Assembly (NCBI GenBank): GCA_031772625.1
Contig: CM062805.1
Location: 517,618,102-517,682,101, forward strand
Length of the DNA stretch: 64,000 nt
DNA from: Pinus tabuliformis
Lineage: Eukaryota; Streptophyta; Pinopsida; Pinales; Pinaceae
Direction of reading: 5' to 3'
Shown one piece after another: positions 1-9,106 of this stretch (positions are counted from its first letter, which is position 1; every line of letters starts with the position of its first letter). The notes beneath the pieces are model-generated. The model did not search any database. It was not told where the DNA came from and saw only the letters and a program-made list of their open reading frames with translations. A program made the translations under genes and the position numbers.

Positions 1-420
1 ATCAAGTCTAGCTGTATATCAACAAAGATAGAATGCAAGGTGAAGGTAAAAAGCTTAAGCCAATAAGGTATGGACCTTTCAAAATACTTGAGAAAATTGG
101 TAAGAATGCTTTTTGCCTTGATATACCAGCTCACATGCACATCTACTCAGTTGTTAATGTAGACAACTTGAGACTATTTGAACCTTCATTAATTGAAGAT
201 CCTGAAGAGCAGAGTCAATTGCCTTCTATTGTTGATCTGTTACTTGAATATCTTAATGAATTGCAGGAAGATACAATTCTGGACAGGAAGGTGAGAACTA
301 CCCGCAGACGGGCTGTTGACTACCTTAGGATTAGACTCAAAGGTTCAAATCCAAGCAGTGTGAAATGGATAGAAATTGGGCAAGCGAGGAATCAATACCC
401 TCACTTATTTGATGCTTAAA
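1..420 (+). mobile_element. Ty3/gypsy integrase C-terminal end with chromodomain-like tail (fragment)
   Basis: An open frame at 33-419 encodes 128 residues. The first third has the usual post-catalytic integrase tail of plant Ty3/gypsy elements (KKLKPIRYGPFKILEKIG, then a YSVVNVDNLRLF stretch like the family's FHVSHLK region). The last 60 residues (LDRKVRTTRRR, then DYLRIRLKG, KWIE and a final NQYPHLF) fit a weak chromodomain as found at the end of chromovirus integrases. The catalytic core lies outside the window to the left. Family assignment to Ty3/gypsy is firm; the chromodomain call is an inference from spacing and a few residues. This is a fossil end of an element inserted just upstream of the cullin remnant. 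Confidence 0.8.
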
Positions 421-464
421 AATAAACTTTTGGTGGTCCAAAATATTTTTCAGTGGGAAGGTCG

Positions 465-1858
465 TGATCTAAATTGGATCCTAAACACTCTCTAAGTTTT
501 CATAAACTCTTCCAAATTATGCCAAAAAGATTCAAGTCTTAGAAAGATCAAGCTATCAGAAGGAATCCTTGTAACAGTTGCAATTGTGATCAGCACGGAG
601 AAACGAGGACTCTCGGTTGAGCGTGTAGACCATTGGCCCATGGTAACCCGCGTTGGTGAAAATTAGCTAAACCAGAGGCTAATTCAAGAAATGGGGATAG
701 TTTCTGATATGCGATTAGCATAGGGCGTCCCCCTTAGTGAAGGAAAGCCTTGAAGTGACGAGACCTGAAATGAATATGAAATGTGGAAAAGTAATTAATT
801 CAGTTTCATGGATTCGGTAAGCAGTTTTAACTGAGTCCCACCAAATGCCACACATTGAGTGACACACATCTGGCAGAAGAGAGAGAAAACCACTCACATC
901 GGACGGGTAAAATTCATGCTACATACCCGCTCGATATGAAGGATGACCGTAGGATTTTGGGGGCCCAGATCAACAACAGAGGCAAATCCCAATAAATGAC
1001 TGCATTTGACAAAGTTAAAAAGCAAGAATACATGGGATTTGAAGTCCGATGTGGATGATGAGTTGGCAAAAGATTCGTGTTTCGCAGACAATCTTAGAGT
1101 AAATGAAAATAATGACCGTTCAAATGTGTCCAAGGAATCTGACACACTCACCCATTGCAGAATAGGTGGTCACCTCCCTGTGATGTGTTACACAGTGATG
1201 ATGACACAGAACAGGGGAATTCAAATGGATAGAGGCAGAACCAGAATGTAGGGAAGTGGAAACGAACCCACAAAAAGCAGACTGGCTTTAAAGCCATGAA
1301 CTGATAGAAGTAGAGAAAAACATAGGAGAGTTAGCTAGATGCAGAAGCTAAGAGTAGAGAACAGAGAGAAGAAGCTGATATGACCTAAAGTCAACATCAA
1401 GCCAGACAGAGCTAGAGAGAGTCAAAGAGTCTGTGTACTCCAGAGAAATATTGAGAGGTTCAAGCGAGCTCCTCGGCATAAGCCTGTCATGTATGAGTCT
1501 TAGATTGGGCTCGTGCTACTATGACCAATAGAGGTCAAGTTTCAGTAAGGAGAGTTTGTGTACTCCAGTCCTACTGACTCATATCCGTTGAGCGAGATTC
1601 AAATTGAGTTCACTGTTGTAAAAACTCTACTTTGAAAACATAATAGAGAGGCCACCACTAAAGGTTGGACCAGGAGACGTAGCCCAGGAGCATTGGGTGA
1701 ACTTCTTATTAAACTTGTTGTGTTTACATGTTTTCCTATTATGTTTTCTCTAACTGTCCCAATGTCTATGTATTTTGCAATCTCATTGATCCATTGCATA
1801 AAGTAACATAGGCACATCCATGCACGAGTCTGTAATACCTTTAATTCTTTGTCCTGCA
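465..1858 (+). mobile_element. Probable 3' LTR of the gypsy element at 1-420
   Basis: A purine-rich stretch at 451-462 precedes a TG at 465, as a polypurine tract precedes a 3' LTR. The region holds no convincing coding sequence. Near 1670-1730 it has the wording typical of a plant LTR R/U5 end (GGAGACGTAGCCCAGGAGC, then GGTGAACTTC), and a CA occurs at 1857-1858. The partner LTR is outside the window, so the ends cannot be confirmed and no target duplication can be tested. Confidence 0.4.
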
Positions 1859-2180
1859 TAAATTCCAGATCTTTTCATTTGGGTCTTCATGATGAAATTT
1901 GGTTATCTTCAACACTATATTCCATTATAAATGTGTTTTGCAGTAGTTTGTAAGTATCTTAGCCTTTCTTCATATGTTGATAGGAATTCCCTTTTGAAAC
2001 TATTTATGGTTGACTTTCCTCTACTCTTTTTCTCTTCAGCATCTGATCATGTTTGATTTTTTCAATTGTTGATATGAAATGTGTGGTTTCACTGTAGATT
2101 TTGTAGCCCGTTGTTATGTGTCACAAGGTTTTAGTTGATTTGCATCAATACACGAGGGGGTACAATGATGATACATTAAC
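1859..2180. other. Non-coding, T-rich, intron-like stretch
   Basis: I see no gene here. The T-rich composition with short pyrimidine runs, ending shortly before the cullin-like coding sequence, would suit an intron of the decayed cullin gene. No upstream cullin exon is visible in the window, so this is only an inference. Confidence 0.35.
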
Positions 2181-2634
2181 GATGGGTTATTTGATGGAGT
2201 GGAAATTGTAGCAACAATAAGACAATTACAACTAGTTTTTAGTCACTTTAGATACGAGATACGAGATAGACAAGTATAAAATTCTTCTCAAGATTCCAGA
2301 TACGACCACGGTAACTGCATCAGATGACTTCAAAATCAATTTTAATTTTACAGATAAAAAAGGGAAGATAAAACTTCCAATGCCACTGCTGAGCGACAAG
2401 AAAAAATCATCGGAGGAGGATAGACGTTTTCTTATTGATGCATCGGTAGTACGCATTATGAAGGCAAAAAGGGTTTTACAATACAAAATACTTGTGAGTG
2501 AATGTGCTCAGGAACTTGAAAAGCTATTCAAGGTAGATTTCATGCAAATTAAAAGGCGGATTGAAGATCTGATTGAGAGGGAGTTCTTGGAACGAGACAC
2601 AAAAGAAGTTAATTTGTTGAGATATATACCATGA
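2180..2634 (+). pseudogene. Cullin C-terminal fragment (CUL1-type), frameshifted pseudogene
   Basis: Cullins are the scaffolds of CRL ubiquitin ligases. This piece covers the end of the cullin-homology region and the winged-helix neddylation domain. The frame from about 2268 reads DKYKILLKIP, then DDFKINFNFTDK and RRFLIDASVVRIMKAKR, and ends LERDTKEVNLLRYIP followed by TGA at 2632. This parallels plant CUL1 (YKILLKEP, FKFNSKFTD, IDASIVRIMK, YLERD, FRYLA). The acceptor lysine of the IVRIMK neddylation motif is kept. Upstream, an alternative frame (GLFDGVEIVATIRQLQLVFSHF) resembles the preceding cullin segment. The two frames are separated by a 7-bp tandem duplication, ACGAGAT at 2254-2260 and 2261-2267, which shifts the frame. 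With no upstream exons in view it is best called a pseudogene. The last 35 codons are also repeated at the starts of blocks B and C. Confidence 0.85.
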
Positions 2635-2782
2635 AACCTATGAAGGTAGCAGGGGAAAGGTGGAAACGAGACACAAAAGATGTTAAAGGTAGCAGGGGAA
2701 AGGCTGAAACGAGACACAAACGAAGTTAATTTGTTGAGATATACCATGAAGCCTATGAAGGTAGCAGGGGAAAGGATGGTAG
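2591..2782 (+). repeat. Minisatellite made from the cullin 3' end
   Basis: Three tandem copies start with AACGAGACACAAA at 2591, 2665 and 2708 and carry GGTAGCAGGGGAAAGG near their ends. The first is about 74 bp and contains the last cullin codons and stop, the second is shortened to 43 bp, and the third is about 70 bp. The array is repeated in block B (from about 10341) and block C (from about 18070); block D starts inside the third copy. Confidence 0.85.
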
Positions 2783-2930
2783 ATTAAAATGTGAGATTGA
2801 TACAACAGAGTTATAAAATAGCAAATAATTCATCTTTTTAAGTTGATAATGTATTTTCAGTTTTATTTTACATATTTATATTTCAAGCTAGTCAATAGTT
2901 ATGTCACCTTTTATACTTTCAATATGATTT

Positions 2931-3147
2931 TCCAATAGTAATATAACTATAAAAAGAAATAATAATGCAAAATCATGGTTTGAAATTATGGATGTTATTT
3001 CAACCCAGTTTTCTTAATGATGCATATTTGATTGAATATGATTTTCCAATAGTAATATAATTATAAAAAGAAATAATAATACAAGATCATGGTATGAAAT
3101 TATATGAGTGTTATTTCACCCTAGTTTTCTTAATCATGCATATTTTA
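2931..3147 (+). repeat. AT-rich tandem duplication, about 104-bp period, two copies
   Basis: AATATGATTTTCCAATAGTA begins at 2931 and again at 3035, followed by the same order of words (ATAAAAAGAAATAATAAT, then TTTTCTTAAT and GCATAT). The second copy has a small extra piece. The pair also occurs in blocks B, C and D, so it predates the block amplification. Confidence 0.85.
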
Positions 3148-3260
3148 TTGAACTTAATGTTACAAAAATAAGTTGAGTTCAGGTGTGTTGAATCTTATGA
3201 TACAATAAGCTTATGAAAATAACTATATGGAACAATATTAAACATCAAATTTTGTTTTTA

Positions 3261-3460
3261 ACTATATCTTAATATCCTATTCATTACAATATAGTTATTC
3301 ATAATAAGCATTAACTATATTTCATTAGAAACTGTGTGGTGTTTCATGAAATATTTTGTTTCTTGAACTATATTTTAATATCTTATTCATTAGAATAGGG
3401 TTCTTCATAATGAGTATTAAGTACATTTTCATTAGGAACGGTGTGGTAATTGGTACCATC
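3261..3460 (+). repeat. Second AT-rich tandem duplication, about 106-bp period
   Basis: ACTATATCTTAATATC at 3261 recurs as ACTATATTTTAATATC at 3367, each followed by TTCATTA, then TTCATAAT and GTGTGGT in the same order. The two copies are more diverged than the tandem blocks are from one another, so this duplication is older than the block amplification. It is present in all four blocks. Confidence 0.8.
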
Positions 3461-4190
3461 ATCTTTAGTGTAGTAATGGGTTAGAGGGTTAATCATTTAA
3501 TTAATTAGAGCTCACACCTCAAAGGTTATAGCCATTTTTGGCGCATGTAAGACAATTCCCATTTTATTTTATAGAGGTATGTGTATTGGGACAAAATGTA
3601 AGAATATGTATCTAGCTTCATAAGAGGATGTAAGATTTTTTATACAAACAATCCTAATAATAGGAACCAACGTCTATACCATTCCTTATTTACATATACT
3701 CATCCTTAAGAAAAGATCTCCATGGATTTTATAGGATTTTTACCAAATGCGAGTTTCATGGAATTTTATAGGTTCAATAAGATGTGCAATTCCCATGCCT
3801 TATATAAAGGCTCATAAAATGGTAAATAGTAAAGTTATTCTTTCAACAAGTTTGGATGCACTTTAGGATAATACACTTTAGGAGCTTCATTTCATAGAGG
3901 GATGCTACACTTTTTAGTGCATTATGGACTATGTATTGGGAGAAGATGGACATGAAGTTAAATAGGTATACAACATTCCATCCATAGATGGATGGGATAA
4001 CATAAGCCATCTTTTGAGGGGTTGTAAATAGAAGCACCTAAAGACACTTTCGATGAGAACTTATTGTGTATGCGTGTATATATATATATATAGACTCTTA
4101 TAATAGAGCAATCTGCACTTCTATTAATAAGTCGCCAATTTAAACCTGGTTTTGATATTTTCCACTTTCACCTTTGGATATTGTGTATGG
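3461..4190. other. Non-coding spacer of block A with a TATA-like word
   Basis: No convincing coding frame is seen. CCTTATATAAAGGCTC at about 3799 resembles a TATA box, and the area has the AT-rich look of an LTR promoter region, but no LTR ends or second copy outside the tandem array could be found. The same stretch recurs in blocks B, C and D. Confidence 0.4.
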
Positions 4191-4370
4191 ATAGTAGAAA
4201 AAATGAGTGATGCTCTCATAGGGGATGGTTTAATGGTAGATACATTTCTTGAGAAGATTAGGGCAGAATGAAGAAGTCCTGGAAAAAGTACAAGGCTAAG
4301 CATGATTACCATAGAGAAGAGAAGTTGCTTAGAGTGAGGGACATAATATGGTTACATTTGATTGTATAAA
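4190..4370 (+). mobile_element. Ty3/gypsy integrase-tail relic, block A
   Basis: Short plus-strand readings include VDTFLEKIRAE and HREEKLLRVRDIIWLHL, which resemble the region just before the integrase C-terminal tail of plant gypsy elements (KHRxEKxFxVGDxVWL). It is too short and decayed for a finer assignment. It would sit directly upstream of the kind of sequence seen at 1-420. Copies occur at about 11937-12118, 19632-19812 and 23761-23929 in the other blocks. Confidence 0.45.
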
Positions 4371-4842
4371 AAGATCTAAGTAAGTAAGCTCTAAAAAAAA
4401 TAAGTAAGTTGGAAGACTTAAGTGATAAGGAGGAAGTCCTTAGAGAATTCTAAGTTTTGGGTCATATCGTATGTAGAGGCTCTGCACCTGAATGCGCACA
4501 GGCCTAGGGTGGAAATCCACAGCTGAGTGTGCGGACCCTACAGCTGTGTGGATAGGGCAGATACAGTTTGTAATAGTTTGAAGATATCAATAAAGAGAAG
4601 TGTTATACAAAATTTTGAGTCTTTATTTACTATTAATGTATCTGGGCATATTGCATTTTGGGTTTAATAGACCAATGTTCATGTGATATGCGAATGTATG
4701 TGACTATCTTAATTAAGCGAACACAAGTAAGAATATCTGTTTGAGCAGTGCTAACTCTGAGAGTTTAGTAAGATAAATAAAACACTGAAGATAACTTGGG
4801 AACTTGTACAATACGTTGTCATAGCAGTGCGAAAGTACCTAA
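4371..4842. other. Non-coding stretch between gypsy relic and copia, block A
   Basis: No gene is seen. It holds a GC-richer patch with an imperfect inverted repeat around CAGCTG at 4518-4553 and an AATAAAG polyadenylation-like word near 4591. It may be further remains of the gypsy element whose integrase relic precedes it. The copia sequence is cut off abruptly at about 4843. Confidence 0.4.
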
Positions 4843-5296
4843 ACTCCGCAACCCCGTTCTGCTGGGGGTTGTAAGGAACAGTGAACTCCCTCCTAATGCT
4901 TGCCTCCGCACAATAGTCAACAAACTCTCCAAGGGTGTACTCTCCTCCATTGTCCGACCTCAAGGACTTGATCTTTCGACCTGTCTGAGTCTCCACAAGA
5001 GCTCTGAACTCCTGAAACCGCTTGAAGACCTCACTCTTGGTCTTCAAAAAATAAATCCATGTCCTCCTGGAGTGATCATCAATGAATAAAACATAGTACT
5101 CATATTCACTCAAGGAAACATGAGACATCCGACCGCTCACATCGGAATGAACGAAATCAAGTATCCCCGTCGCTCTGCTGTCACTACTGAGAAAAGGGGA
5201 TTTGGCAAATTTGCCCATCGTACAACCTCTGCAAGTATCAAAGTGATCAGTACTGAAATCTGGCACACCTATAGTGATCTCCCACAATGTCCTCAA
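4843..5296 (-). mobile_element. Copia pre-integrase and integrase-core part, block A
   Basis: The minus strand shows a zinc-binding pre-integrase end (FDTCRGCTMGKFAKSPF), then the integrase core: HSDVSGRM, YYVLFIDDHSRRTWIYFLK, SLRSDNGGEYT and NPQQNGVAE. These are the rve-domain landmarks of Ty1/copia. Homology stops at about 4843, just after the NGVAE motif. Confidence 0.85.
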
Positions 5297-5485
5297 GGCT
5301 CCATGTTACATATGTCCCATCTTGCAGTGCCAAATTTCACACAGCTCATAACTGCTAGCTCTGCTGTCGGTACTACTGCTCAATGCCAAAAGGGGCTGGA
5401 ATGTAAACTTGTACACCTTTGCATGGCGTACACCTATCACTCTAGCTGAATCAGCTGGAGTGCCCCTGGGATACATCAACACCTG

Positions 5486-6721
5486 TCATCCCCTGAACAA
5501 TACCTCATATCCTTTGTCCTCCAAAGCTGAGACGGATATGAGGTTCTTCCTCATTCCTGGCACATAAAGAACCTCTAACACCTTCAAGGGAGGTTTGGAC
5601 TCCCTCTGAAATGTCATTATCCCCACCCCGACTTCTCTAACAACTCTGTCATCACCGAGTACTACCTCAATATCAGTGTCACTCTCTGAACGCTCTAAGA
5701 AGTACTCACAGACTCCTGTCATATGACGTGAAGCCCCACCCTCCACATACCAAATACCTGAAGATGCTCCGCTAATCGAGGGAAAAGCATGCTCCCTCTG
5801 AACCTGTGTGGCAGGTGATCCTGCACTAGAGGACTCACAGGTAGTGAACGCAAACTCTCGGTCAAAACGACCAGCAAAGTCCTCAATCTCTGCTGAAGCT
5901 GCCACGTCCTCGTTCTTCCCCTTCTTCTTCTTCTTCTCTAGACACACAACTGCATAGTGTCCCATCTTTTGACAATTCCAACACTTCACCTTGGAATAGT
6001 CCTTCTGTGTGTTCCCTTGTTTACCTTTACCTTTTCCTTTTCCCCCACCACTACTTGTGGAAGCCTGCTTCTTCCCTTTGCCTTTCTTGCCTCCTGCCAC
6101 CAGTGCTACATCCTCATCCTGCTCAACTGGCTTGGCTGCCCCAAGCTGACCTTTCCTGATCTCCGTATGAATGCAATCATCCCAAAACCTCTCCCATGTG
6201 GGAAGGGTCTCACGTGCACAAACCCCATTAGTGAAGTTCAACCATGAACGGGGGAGGCCATTCACTGCAATCCGCACCAACTCAGTGGGTGGAATGGCCT
6301 CTCCAATCGCTGCCAACTCATCTCTCACATTAGTAATCGTTGTGAGATATCCAGTTGCACTATCATTACCCATCTTAATGTTCTTCAGCTTCTCCTTCAG
6401 GACCATCTTCCAGTTCTCATTGGTACTCTGGTAGAGATTGGACAATGTTGTCCACATCTCATGGGCATTGCTCTTTCCTCTCACATGAGTAATGCAATGG
6501 TCTTTGATTCTGTCTAGAATCAGCCTCTTACCCTTGTTGTTATTTTTATTATAAGCTGTCAACTGAGTAGCATCAGTAGGCACAACAACAAGGTTCTGTG
6601 TGGTATGCACCATGATATCCCAGACTTCTGCCTCCTCAAAGATACTTTGCATGATCTCCTTCCAAACGCTATAATTTATATGCCCATCCAGCCTATCCTC
6701 CACCCTCAATCCCAATGACAT
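5486..6721 (-). CDS. Copia gag-protease reading frame, block A (element fossil)
   Basis: The 411-codon frame opens with MSLGLRVEDRLDGHINYSVW, a typical start of copia gag with the UBN2-type retrotransposon gag domain (about residues 15-190). A lysine/glycine-rich linker (about 210-240) leads to a CCHC zinc knuckle, CWNCQKMGHYAVVC (about 248-261). The aspartic-protease region follows (WYVEGGASRHMTG, about 325-337), and the frame ends near the start of the pre-integrase region (KNLISVSALEDKGYEV). Gag packages element RNA and the protease matures the polyprotein. The tract belongs to the truncated element described at 4843-8001. Confidence 0.85.
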   Translation of the reverse strand: MSLGLRVEDRLDGHINYSVWKEIMQSIFEEAEVWDIMVHTTQNLVVVPTDATQLTAYNKNNNKGKRLILDRIKDHCITHVRGKSNAHEMWTTLSNLYQSTNENWKMVLKEKLKNIKMGNDSATGYLTTITNVRDELAAIGEAIPPTELVRIAVNGLPRSWLNFTNGVCARETLPTWERFWDDCIHTEIRKGQLGAAKPVEQDEDVALVAGGKKGKGKKQASTSSGGGKGKGKGKQGNTQKDYSKVKCWNCQKMGHYAVVCLEKKKKKGKNEDVAASAEIEDFAGRFDREFAFTTCESSSAGSPATQVQREHAFPSISGASSGIWYVEGGASRHMTGVCEYFLERSESDTDIEVVLGDDRVVREVGVGIMTFQRESKPPLKVLEVLYVPGMRKNLISVSALEDKGYEVLFRG

Positions 6722-6882
6722 CCTGCTGTCCTAAAACTGAAAAATAGAACTGTTGTAGTAAAGATAAAACTGCTTTTTATGAAAAAATCAGCTTGCTGGA
6801 ATTTTCTGAGTGAAAAATCAACAACTGTAATTTTTTCTTTTGCTGTCTGAAACTACCCTTCAGCACTCAAGCTCTGATACCA

Positions 6883-8001
6883 TGTAGAAATTTCCGTTTT
6901 CCCACCCCGGTTTTCAGTTTCTCCTTATTTCTCCCATATAGTTAAATTCCCATAACCATCATTTAACAAGCTGAAAGAAATAAATTTGCTCAAAACACAA
7001 ATTCTGGAAATTTTACAGAATGCTGGAAATTGCAGAAATAAAAATTAGCAGTAATAAACAGCCATTAAAACACATTTAAACACTGAGATTTTTGGTCAAT
7101 GTGACCCTGGAAAAACCCCCTACAACTCTTGGGGAAAACTAGTTTGAGAGCTCTTCTTTATTTCTGAAAATTGCCTTTTACAGTGAGAAATTTTCAGCAA
7201 AAAATCAGCAAGTAAATTTACAACTTATCTCTTTTTCCATGCTTCACAGCAAACTGGAAATTATAGCAAACAAGACAGCAATAAATGTTGTACGGTCTCG
7301 TCGATTTTTGTGCCCACTTTTAGCATTAAATGCTTTTGTATGGTCCTCGTTTTGCGTGCAGAAAAACTAGCAAACTGCTCCTCAATTTTTTTGCAAGCCT
7401 CTCCTCAAAAATCGTACCGAAATCTGCCTTTCACTGTGTGCTGAATCAGCTGTACAAATCTTCTCAACTACTGCCTTGGAATGTGTGCCAAGCTGCTGTC
7501 TCCCTCTCCTCCCTGCTAAGAAATCTTTCTTGCTCTCTTGCTTTCCTTCTCCCAATCTGCTCATGAAAGAATTGAATCGAATGTGATCTTTCCCTCCTTT
7601 TCCTCCCTTAATATAACTCCAAATGACTTTTGGGTGACCCAAGTGACTTTTGGGTGATCTCTAAATCCAATGGCTGAAATAGATTTAGATCAATGGTTGA
7701 GATTAAATGCTCATTTAAATATCACCTTTTATTTTTTAAATCACCCCACTTTAATAAAGACCCACTTAGTCATTTATTTCCAAAGTCACTTTTCCTTTCT
7801 AATTTTTCATTGACTTTATAAAAGTCACTTTAAAAATAGACTTAGTAACTTTATCACTTAAAGTCACTTTTAAATTAGATTTAACTTTATAAAATTATAA
7901 AGTCACTTTAAGAGAAAAATTAAATTCTTTTGGACACTTTTCCCTAGGCCAAAGATCAAAGCCTAAGGGAACCACCTGTCCTCCGGTACCAAATTTCAAC
8001 A
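6883..8001 (-). mobile_element. Copia LTR, block A (1,119 bp)
   Basis: On the minus strand it runs from TGTTGAAATTTGG to GAAATTTCTACA and abuts the primer-binding site TGGTATCAGAGC, so it is the 5' LTR. The same LTR recurs at 14610-15728 and 26777-27888. The U3 part holds a run of short AGTGAC/AAAGTGA-like words (plus-strand coordinates about 7620-7910). With the other LTR missing, age cannot be read from an LTR pair. Confidence 0.85.
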
Positions 8002-9106
8002 GAAACTATTTGACATTCACATATAACATTTTGTTCACCTGCACTTAATTGAATGCTCCCATATTGAATAGATTGAATTATAGAAATATACATGAAATCA
8101 AAATTGTCACACAAAAGAAATTTGAAATGGGAACCATATAGGGGATATTCTTCTTTTTGGTCAATTTGAGAATGTCCTTAATCGTAGATTCTAGCATTGA
8201 CAATAGTATAAGTTTTCTGAAGAATAGTTTGGACAACATTTGTTTCTTTGTTGATTAATCTAATATCAATGATTTCACATATTTCCATTTTTTCAAATTC
8301 ACTAATGGTCACTAGATGTATGTATCACTTTCCATCTCAAAGAAACACAAATTTGTAGCATGGTGTATTCCCTGAGACTCCAACACAGGACTGATTTTTT
8401 TTTTTTTTTTCACAAGGAAAACTATTGGACTATGCTAGTGGATTTTAGGGTTGACGAACGTAAATTAGAGAAAGGGTTGAGGGTATTATTGTTTAATTAA
8501 ATAGTTGTTCATTCAAATTGAGATGCCAGGAGTATTGTTGATCGACACCACCTTCATTAATGGTTGGAAACTAGAGAAAAAATAATTAGTATGCCTAGAA
8601 TTAAACAATGACATAAATCACTCTTAGCAATATAAGTAGAGAAACACAATTCAGTACCACAATGTTATGTACACAGTTACAATTTCAGATTTATCAGCTA
8701 ATAAAGAGACACAAATTGGATTCATTAAGGATCTAGGGGTAGGCCACAAGCCTACTATCTATGCAATTGGTTATTTATTTCAGAAATACATGGTAAGTTA
8801 ACCTGTAGAATACACCAGTTTCAAAAATAATTGCATTGCCATGATAGGATTTCAACCATTTTATGTAGATGAGTTGAGCATTTTACATGACCAAAAGATT
8901 ATGTAACAGAGATCAGGACAAACATATTAGTGTGAGGATTTTGCAACTACTAGGCTATGATCTTGTCATATTCATATTCATGGCATATTTCAGAAGAAAT
9001 CATGAAAATTTCTTCTTGTCGTCCTTGTTAAGTTTTTGAGTGTGACCAATACGTTCTATACATATACAATTCTTCTTTACATATGACCAGTTTTCCTATA
9101 AGGAAT
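8002..9106. other. Non-coding flank between copia and gypsy LTR, block A
   Basis: No recognised gene. It is AT-rich with a long T run near 8394-8410. The corresponding place in block D has a 113-codon minus-strand frame that is not conserved as an open frame here, so coding potential is doubtful. This is probably the original locus sequence into which both elements inserted. Confidence 0.5.

Larger units (their letters stand above)
4843..8001 (-). mobile_element. Ty1/copia element, block A: LTR, gag-protease, partial integrase
   Basis: Read on the minus strand, the order is LTR (6883-8001), initiator-Met-type primer-binding site (6871-6882, GCTCTGATACCA on the plus strand), gag with zinc knuckle, protease, pre-integrase and the first part of the integrase core. 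The order is that of Ty1/copia. The rest of the integrase, the RT, the RNase H and the second LTR are absent, so this is a truncated fossil. It is much less decayed than the gypsy and Tork elements to its right, so it is younger than they are, yet it predates the tandem amplification because all four blocks carry it. Confidence 0.9.

Noticed and set aside
3843-4037. 64-residue hydrophobic minus-strand frame recurring in all four blocks
   Set aside because: Conservation is explained by recent tandem amplification. There is no start context, domain or partner frame.
4518-4553. Imperfect inverted repeat around CAGCTG, considered as a terminator or regulatory hairpin
   Set aside because: It is short and mismatched, in probable gypsy debris, with no gene whose end it would serve.
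5957-6434. Plus-strand open frames opposite the copia gag (also 13684-14161, 21405-21867 and 25851-26328)
   Set aside because: They are antisense shadows of the conserved minus-strand gag and zinc-knuckle sequence and carry no domain of their own.
7330-7566. 78-residue frame recurring in blocks A, B and D
   Set aside because: It lies inside the copia LTR, has no homology I recognise, and is open because the blocks are near-identical copies rather than because of selection.
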